Shown here: positions 59,000 to 64,000 of the stretch, in pieces
Layout of the letters: each line of letters begins with the position of its first letter
How positions within the stretch are numbered: position 1 is the stretch's first letter
Origin: Nocardia cyriacigeorgica
Lineage (GTDB): Bacteria; Actinomycetota; Actinomycetes; Mycobacteriales; Mycobacteriaceae
Direction of reading: 5' to 3'
DNA length: 64,000 nucleotides
Assembly: GCF_005863245.1 (NCBI RefSeq)
Contig: NZ_VBUT01000009.1
Coordinates: forward strand, 186,001 to 250,000
Notes under the pieces: model-generated
Database searches by the model: none
Seen by the model: the letters and a program-made list of their open reading frames with translations, nothing else
Told to the model about the DNA's origin: nothing
Translations under genes and position numbers: made by a program

Positions 59000-59925
59000 C
59001 CAGGTTCGCCCGCCTGCTGCTCCGGCGCGTCGCCCTGCTCATCGCGTTGCTGGCGGCGGTGTTCGCGGCCGTCGACCTATTGCCGGGCAGCACTGCACGT
59101 GCCGTGCTCGGCCGTGACGCCACCGAGGCGGCGGTCGCGGCGAAGGAACGCGAACTCGGTCTCGACCGTCCGCTGCCGGTGCGCTTCGGCGATTGGCTCG
59201 CCGGGGTGCTCACCGGCGATTTCGGGCAGACGGCGCGCGGGAGATCGGTGGGTGAGCTGCTGGCCGACACCTTTCCGCAGACCCTGCTGCTGGGCGGGCT
59301 GGCGTTCGCGGTGACGATCGCGGCCTCGCTGGCCTTCGGGGCGTGGTGGTCGATCCGGCCACGCGGCGTGCTCGGCCGGGTCCTGCAACCGAGCACCACC
59401 ACCGCTGTCGCGGTGCCGGAATTCGTGGTCGCGACGCTGCTGATCCTGGTGTTCTCGCTGGCCACCGGCTGGCTGCCCGCCGTCACTATCACCGGGCGGT
59501 CCGGATTCCCGATCTCGGCGGACATGCTGGTGCTTCCGGTACTCGCGCTGGCGATCCCGCAGATCGGCTGGAACACGAGGGTGGTGCGTGCGGCGCTGGC
59601 GGATGCCGCCCGCTTGCCGCACGTGGAAACGGCTGTGCTGGACGGGCTTTCGGAGCGGACCGTGCTCGCCCGGCATGTGCTGCCCTTCGCCCTGCCGACC
59701 ATCGTCGCCAGCTTCGCCACCACCGTCGGCATGCTGCTCGGCGGTGCGCTGGTGGTGGAGACCATCTTCAACTATCCGGGGCTCGGCGCTCTGCTCGCCG
59801 CATCGGTCGCCGACCGGGATACCACGCTGATGGCGGCGGTGGTGGCGTTGACGGGTGTGGTCATCATGCTGATGCTCGCTACCGCCGACGCGGTGCGGAC
59901 CTGGGCGTTGCGGGGGCGGATGTGA
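58996..59925 (+). CDS. ABC transporter permease (DppB/OppB/NikB type)
   Basis: A 309-residue inner-membrane permease with six segments, starting with FARLLLRRVALLIALLAAVFAAVDLLPG. The DLLPGS-x5-LG motif, the GLDRPLPVRFGDWLAGVLTGDFG loop, and the ATPase-contact loop near ALADAARLPHVETAVLDGLS are typical of the OppB half. Start is GTG 58996, overlapping the binding-protein stop by 4 bp. Its stop again forms GTGA with the next small frame, so the operon is tightly coupled. Confidence 0.9.
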   Translation: MTRFARLLLRRVALLIALLAAVFAAVDLLPGSTARAVLGRDATEAAVAAKERELGLDRPLPVRFGDWLAGVLTGDFGQTARGRSVGELLADTFPQTLLLGGLAFAVTIAASLAFGAWWSIRPRGVLGRVLQPSTTTAVAVPEFVVATLLILVFSLATGWLPAVTITGRSGFPISADMLVLPVLALAIPQIGWNTRVVRAALADAARLPHVETAVLDGLSERTVLARHVLPFALPTIVASFATTVGMLLGGALVVETIFNYPGLGALLAASVADRDTTLMAAVVALTGVVIMLMLATADAVRTWALRGRM

Positions 59926-60074
59926 AGGCCCATCGGTCCGGCGTGCGGCACCTGGTCGGCGACCTGAGCCGCGGATCGGGAGAGTTCGCCGGTGCGGCAT
60001 CGGCGTTGCGGGGGCCTGCCTGCGCGGTCCGGCCGGCGACCGGCCGCATTCGAGCCAGGGCGGTGATTCGGTGA
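59922..60074 (+). CDS. Possible 50-residue small ORF linking two importer genes
   Basis: A 50-codon frame starting GTG 59922 (MKAHRSGVRHLVGDLSRGSG) fills the only gap in the importer operon. Its start overlaps the upstream permease stop as GTGA and its stop overlaps the next gene start as GTGA, the same coupling used elsewhere in the operon. The peptide is basic with no membrane segment or known motif. It may serve only to carry ribosomes to the fusion gene, or be a remnant. Evidence is positional only. Confidence 0.35.
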   Translation: MKAHRSGVRHLVGDLSRGSGEFAGAASALRGPACAVRPATGRIRARAVIR

Positions 60075-62611
60075 ACCTGCGGCGGATCGCGGCGGTGGCG
60101 CCGGCGATGGTGGTGGTCGTGCTCGCACTGCTCGGCCCGAGTCTGGCCGTGCGCGGGGCCGAGCAGCCGGTCGGGATTCCGTTCTCCGGGCCAAGCGGTG
60201 ACGCGTGGCTGGGCACCGACCGGCTGGGCCGGGATGTGCTGAGCCGGCTGCTCTACGGCGGCTGGGGCCTGCTGTTGACGGCCGCGGTGATCGCGGTGGC
60301 GGTGACTGTGGTGGCGAGCGTCCTCGGAGCGGTGGCCGCGTTGCGTCCCCGGGCGGGTGCGGTGATCGAACTCGCCATGGATTTCGTCATCCTGCTGCCA
60401 GCGGTCCTCGGCATCCTGCTGGTGCTGTCCTCCTGGCCGGACGCGGGTGTGGCCGGCCTGATCGTGCTGGCCCTGCTGTTCGGCGCCCCCTACTGCGCCC
60501 GCGTATTCGCCGCCGCCGCTGCGGGCGTGGCCTCCAGCGGCTACGTGGAAGCGGCGCAGGCGAGCGGAGAAACCCTGCCCCACCTGGTGTTCCGCGAAAT
60601 GATGCCCAACCTGCGCGAGGTATTCGCCACTCAACTCGGCCTGCGTATCGTGGCAGGCGTCTACCTGGTCGCCACCGCTTCCTTCCTGCAACTGCCCACC
60701 ACCCTAGGCGCCACCAACTGGGCCGGCATGGTCCGCGACAACACCTCCGGGCTCCTGCTCAACCCCTGGGCCGCGCTGGCCCCCAGCCTGGCCATCGCCA
60801 TCGTCGCGGTGAGCGTGAACCTCGCGGTATCGGAGTTCGGCCGGGAAGCAGCGCCGAGCACGGGCACGACGCCCATCTCTGATCGTGGGGCCACCGGACT
60901 GGTTGATCCCACTGCGGCCGAGGTGCGCGATGGTCTGACCTCGGGCGAGGAAGTGGCCGGCCCGCGCGGCGGCTCGATCCCGGATGCGGTGGCGACTGCT
61001 CGGCGTGACGACTCCATCCAGGGTGCGGCGGCAGGGGAGCTACACGATGGTGCGGTGGCGGCTGAGCCGCGCGGCGTCTCGATCGGGGGTGCGGTCGTGG
61101 CCGAGGGCGTGCGGCGGGCGGATGACGCCGGTGTGGTGGTGAACGGCCTTGTCGTGGTCGGGTCGAATGGGCAGAAAATGCTGGGGCCGGTCTCGTTTCG
61201 AGCCGGTGCCGGGAGTGTCACCGCTGTGACGGGGCCGTCTGGGTGCGGGAAGACGACGTTGTTGCGGCTGCTGGTCGGGCAGGTGCCGGAGGCGAACGCG
61301 CGGGTCGAGGGCAGCGTAGCTGTGGCGGGCTGCGAGGTGTTGACGCTGGGGCCGGCACAGCTGCGGGCCTTCCGGCGTGACCGGATCGCCTATGTCGGGC
61401 AGGATCCCGGTTCGGCGCTCAATCCGCTCATGCGGGTGCGGACGCTGCTCGCCGAGGTCGCGCGCGACGGGTCCGAGGCAGCACTGCTCGATGCGCTGCA
61501 CCAGGTCGGCCTGTCCGCCGATCATCTGCATCGCCGTCCCGACGAGCTGTCCGGCGGTCAGCAACGGCGGGTGGCCTTGGCTCGGGCGCTGGTGCGCCGC
61601 ACCGGCATCCTCGTGCTGGACGAGCCGTTCGCGGGCCTGCACGCGACGCTGCGGTCCGAGATCGCCGGGGTGATCTCCGGTATCGCCGCGACCGGGGTGA
61701 CGGTGCTGCTCACCGGCCACGACACCGAGACCGTGCACGCGATCGCCGACCAGGTCGTGGAGTTGGGCAGTGTGTCGGCGCGGGAAGTGCGGGCGGCGGC
61801 GTCGGCGCCGGTCGATGAGCCGATCGTTCTGCGTGCGCGGGGAGTCGGGGCATCGATCAAGGGCGAGCAGGTGCTGTCGGGGATCGACTTCGCGCTCGCT
61901 CGCGGTTCCGCGCTGGCGGTGGTCGGGGCTTCCGGTGCGGGTAAGACCACCCTCGCCCGGGTGCTGGCGGGCCTACACCGTGAGGCGGTGGGTTCGCTCG
62001 ATCTTCATGGCGCATCGCTGCCGATAACTCCGGCCCGCCGGAAAGTTCAGGTACACAACGGGATCCAGTTGGTCACGCAGAACCCGAAGTCGGCGCTGAA
62101 CCCGCGCCGGACCGTCGCGCAGACGTTGGCTCGCCCGCTGCGCCGGAAGTCGCGGCACCGCACGGGTTCCGCGCTCGGGAGCATCGCCATGCGGGATCGC
62201 CTGTTCGACCGGCCGTCGAAGCAGCAACTCCGCGCGCAGATCACGGCATTGCTGGAATCGGTGGAACTGGATCCCGAGACCGCCTCGCGCTACCCGCACG
62301 AACTCTCCGGCGGTCAACGCCAACGGGTGGCCTTGGCCCGCGCCCTTGCCTCCGAGCCCGCGGTCCTGCTGTGCGACGAGATCACCTCCGCGCTCGACCA
62401 CGCCACCGCCGACGCCATCATGTCGCTGCTCGACCGCATCCGCACCGAACGCGGCACCGCCCTGCTGCTCATCACCCACGACATGACCGTGGTCGCCGCC
62501 CACTGCCCCGGCATCCTGGTCCTGGACCACGGGCGCCCGGTCGAATCAGGGTCCACCGCAACCATTCTCGCTGAGCCGGACCACGCAGCCACTCGCGAAC
62601 TGCTGCATTGA
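60071..62611 (+). CDS. Fused ABC importer: DppC-type permease plus two ATPase domains
   Basis: An 846-residue three-domain fusion. Residues 1-255 are an OppC/DppC-type permease with GTDRLGRDVLSRLLYGG and the EAAQASGE coupling loop. Residues about 256-350 form an Ala/Gly/Asp-rich linker. ABC1 (about 354-580) has GPSGCGKTT at 388-396, LSGGQQRR, VLDEPF and switch LTGHD. ABC2 (about 585-846) has GASGAGKTT near 619-627, LSGGQRQR and LLCDEITSALD. Normally these are three genes (OppC, OppD, OppF). Both ATPase sites look complete. OppD/F-type C-terminal Fe-S or Zn motifs were not seen. Start GTG 60071 overlaps the small frame. It completes the iron-box importer. Confidence 0.9.
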   Translation: MNLRRIAAVAPAMVVVVLALLGPSLAVRGAEQPVGIPFSGPSGDAWLGTDRLGRDVLSRLLYGGWGLLLTAAVIAVAVTVVASVLGAVAALRPRAGAVIELAMDFVILLPAVLGILLVLSSWPDAGVAGLIVLALLFGAPYCARVFAAAAAGVASSGYVEAAQASGETLPHLVFREMMPNLREVFATQLGLRIVAGVYLVATASFLQLPTTLGATNWAGMVRDNTSGLLLNPWAALAPSLAIAIVAVSVNLAVSEFGREAAPSTGTTPISDRGATGLVDPTAAEVRDGLTSGEEVAGPRGGSIPDAVATARRDDSIQGAAAGELHDGAVAAEPRGVSIGGAVVAEGVRRADDAGVVVNGLVVVGSNGQKMLGPVSFRAGAGSVTAVTGPSGCGKTTLLRLLVGQVPEANARVEGSVAVAGCEVLTLGPAQLRAFRRDRIAYVGQDPGSALNPLMRVRTLLAEVARDGSEAALLDALHQVGLSADHLHRRPDELSGGQQRRVALARALVRRTGILVLDEPFAGLHATLRSEIAGVISGIAATGVTVLLTGHDTETVHAIADQVVELGSVSAREVRAAASAPVDEPIVLRARGVGASIKGEQVLSGIDFALARGSALAVVGASGAGKTTLARVLAGLHREAVGSLDLHGASLPITPARRKVQVHNGIQLVTQNPKSALNPRRTVAQTLARPLRRKSRHRTGSALGSIAMRDRLFDRPSKQQLRAQITALLESVELDPETASRYPHELSGGQRQRVALARALASEPAVLLCDEITSALDHATADAIMSLLDRIRTERGTALLLITHDMTVVAAHCPGILVLDHGRPVESGSTATILAEPDHAATRELLH

Positions 62612-62702
62612 ACAGGCACCACACGAGGGCGTTCCCGGGCCCCGAAACTTGTCGTACCCCTCTGCCACACTGGTGAAGAACCAGAGATCACAGGGGGTTT
62701 TC

Positions 62703-62978
62703 ATGGCTCATTCCTTCGCAGTCGCCGCCATCGCCATCTTCAGCACGGTCGCGCTCGTGGCCCTGGTGACGGGTGCCGTCGCGCACGTGGTCGGTGCACG
62801 CGCCCGGCGCACCGCCGATTTCTGTTTCGTCGGCGACTGGATCCCCACCTCCGGGTACTTCCGGCACCGCGAACGGCAGCGGCATATCGAACGAATCGCG
62901 TTCTGGTCCAACCTGATCGGCCTCCTGTGCACCCTCGGCGGCCTGGCAACACTCGTCTTCGCTCTCGGCACGGGATAG
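62703..62978 (+). CDS. Small two-helix membrane protein, unknown function
   Basis: A 91-residue protein with two membrane segments, about residues 5-29 (AVAAIAIFSTVALVALVTGA) and 67-88 (FWSNLIGLLCTLGGLATLVF). Between them lies a polar stretch with an aromatic, His/Arg-rich part (GYFRHRERQRHIERI). No family recognised. Start ATG 62703 with AGGGGG 8 bp upstream; an earlier in-frame ATG at 62649 is possible. It follows the importer after 91 bp and may or may not be part of the same regulon. Confidence 0.6.
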   Translation: MAHSFAVAAIAIFSTVALVALVTGAVAHVVGARARRTADFCFVGDWIPTSGYFRHRERQRHIERIAFWSNLIGLLCTLGGLATLVFALGTG

Positions 62979-63089
62979 TGCCTGTTCCGGGATCGGCGCG
63001 GGAAAGGGGACCAGCCAGCGTGCGGGGGCCGATCACCCTCGTGGCATAGCGTGTGGCCGGAGTTGTGGCATCGAAGTCGGGCGCCGGGC

Positions 63090-63443
63090 TCAGTTCACGC
63101 CGATGGACCGCGCGCCCATCGCGATATAGAACATCGTCAGCGTGAACAGGAACCACCCGGCGCCCTGCCAGATCACCCAATTGCTGCCCCGTCGCCACTG
63201 ACGCAGCGTCTGCACGAACGCGCCGATCCCGCCGAGCAACGCCACCACCGTCGGCCCGAGCAGGATCGCCGACTGCGCGGGCACATCGCACATCAGCGGC
63301 TCGTGTTCACCGCAGTGCGCGCTCGCCCAGAACGCGCTGACCCCGAAGACGACCGCAGCCACCGCGATGACCGCCAGCGCATACGTCGCCGCACGCCGGT
63401 AGGTCCCCTCATCGGTCCAGCGTTTCTCCACGTCATTCGTCAT
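63090..63443 (-). CDS. Small membrane protein, unknown function
   Basis: A 117-residue protein with three likely membrane segments: about 19-41 (AATYALAVIAVAAVVFGVSA), 56-77 (SAILLGPTVVALLGGIGAFV) and 90-108 (IWQGAGWFLFTLTMFYIAMG). A loop HCGEHEPLMCDVP has two Cys that could pair. No family recognised. Start ATG 63443; translation ends 111 bp from the convergent small membrane protein gene. Confidence 0.6.
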   Translation of the reverse strand: MTNDVEKRWTDEGTYRRAATYALAVIAVAAVVFGVSAFWASAHCGEHEPLMCDVPAQSAILLGPTVVALLGGIGAFVQTLRQWRRGSNWVIWQGAGWFLFTLTMFYIAMGARSIGVN

Positions 63444-63795
63444 GTCAACGCACCTCGGCCACTCGGCTACCTACCTGCCGAGTTGCCGCAAGTCTCAGCC
63501 ACAAACGTGTACGAGGGAGCCGCCTTGCCGCCGCAATCGACCCCGAGCCTGCCACGGCCGATCTCGGGACCGAGGACACGCACCGCCGCACCACCCGGTA
63601 CTCAGCGACCGAACGGTCCCGCCTGCACACCCCTCTACCCGATTCGATCCCCGCCCGCACCCCTGTCCGGCGGTCGCACGCACGCCCCTCGACCGAGCCC
63701 TGCGACACCGGTTCACGCTTCCTCGCTCGCCACCGAGTGACCCACCCCACCGTGCGGCGCCCGTGCCCGGTCCCGCCGATCTGGATGATGGAAGG
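63444..63795. other. 352-bp intergenic region before the lpqU-like gene
   Basis: No gene, hairpin or repeat stood out. It separates a leftward membrane-protein gene from the rightward LpqU-like gene and must hold both promoters. Leftward frames across it overlap the real lipoprotein start and are compositionally shadow-like. Confidence 0.5.
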
Positions 63796-64000
63796 GTGCT
63801 CTCGAAGAAGACCGGCGCGATCGCCGTCACCCTCGCCGCGCTGGTGCTCGCCGGTTGCGGGATCGACCGCGACCTGGTGCCGATCCCGGAGGGGCTGCCG
63901 CCGGGGCCCGGCGCGCCGCTGCCCGTGATCGACATCGACGCTCCCGGACGCACCGCCGCTCAGCTGAACGCCTGGGCCACCGAACACGCCGACACGCTGC
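63796..64000 (+). CDS. lpqU: LpqU-like lipoprotein (lytic transglycosylase), N-terminal part
   Basis: Start of a gene cut by the window end; 68 residues are visible. The signal MLSKKTGAIAVTLAALVLAGC has a lipobox (VLAGC, Cys21). Then comes a Pro-rich spacer (PIPEGLPPGPGAPLPVIDID) and the beginning of a helical domain (RTAAQLNAWATEHADTL), similar to the start of the transglycosylase domain of LpqU. The place after mazG in the conserved order also fits lpqU (Rv1022). The GTG 63796 start has a purine-rich GATGGAAG directly before it, closer than usual. Confidence 0.7.
   Translation, partial: MLSKKTGAIAVTLAALVLAGCGIDRDLVPIPEGLPPGPGAPLPVIDIDAPGRTAAQLNAWATEHADTL

Noticed and set aside
59926..60070. 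A frameshift that separates one permease gene from the fusion gene
   Set aside because: The first permease is complete with a normal C-terminus and the fusion begins with its own permease start and first membrane segment, so these are two different permeases.
1..64000. CRISPR array, insertion sequence, prophage or integrase
   Set aside because: No regularly spaced repeats, no transposase or integrase motifs, and no phage structural genes were seen.

Overview
The window is high-GC, gene-dense actinobacterial chromosome, most likely from Nocardiaceae (a Nocardia-like species). The reasons are the Pmt, RpfB, ergothioneine and MmpL-type genes, frequent GTG starts with GTGA/ATGA overlaps, DtxR/IdeR-type iron boxes, and a backbone whose order matches, from memory, the M. 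tuberculosis block arcA-pmt-rsmI-metG-tatD-rpfB-ksgA-ispE-pks16/pth/rplY-prsA-glmU-TetR-mfd-mazG-lpqU. No transposase, prophage, CRISPR array or rRNA was seen; one tRNA (Gln, UUG) is present.

Layout. 1-5228: end of a glycosyltransferase, an SDR, soxR with a candidate sox box, arginine deiminase with a small GntR regulator, and protein O-mannosyltransferase. 5505-13574: rsmI, a PEP-mutase-like protein, metG, tatD, rpfB, a secreted lipase-like protein and ksgA. 13776-16300: a copper-type operon (copZ plus an anchored His-rich protein) behind a CsoR-like palindrome, then a TetR/SDR pair whose divergent start codons overlap. 16363-22759: ispE, an ABC-F ATPase, and a DUF445 membrane protein bracketed by two paralogous Abi-alpha-like proteins. 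22855-28357: a SnoaL-like protein, prfC, rplY, pth and a fatty acyl-AMP ligase. 28734-36387: RNase Z and the complete ergothioneine pathway (egtE divergent from egtA-B-C-D), with a second, 91% identical copy of the last 115 bp of egtB stranded between egtB and egtC. 36396-46480: two poorly characterised proteins, prsA and glmU (overlapping), tRNA-Gln, two TetR regulators, mfd and mazG. 46600-50032: an MMPL transporter, TerD and an FMN-binding split-barrel protein.

The most interesting part is 50172-62611, which looks like an iron-regulated small-molecule metallophore locus inserted between mazG and lpqU. Three DtxR/IdeR-like 19-bp boxes precede (i) a flavodoxin, (ii) a leftward operon encoding a clavaminate-synthase-like Fe(II)/2-oxoglutarate oxygenase, an SbnB-like dehydrogenase, a type III PLP decarboxylase, an SbnA-like synthase and a MATE exporter, and (iii) a rightward Opp/Dpp-type importer. 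SbnA and SbnB together imply L-2,3-diaminopropionate supply. There is no NRPS and no IucA/IucC-type synthetase, so the product is probably small and of unknown type. In the importer the second permease and both ATPases are fused into one 846-residue protein. The genes are coupled by 4-29 nt overlaps, so synthesis, export and re-import appear to be one iron-starvation response.

The right end carries two small membrane proteins and the start of an LpqU-like lipoprotein. All functions are read from sequence motifs and recalled family knowledge; no searches were run.
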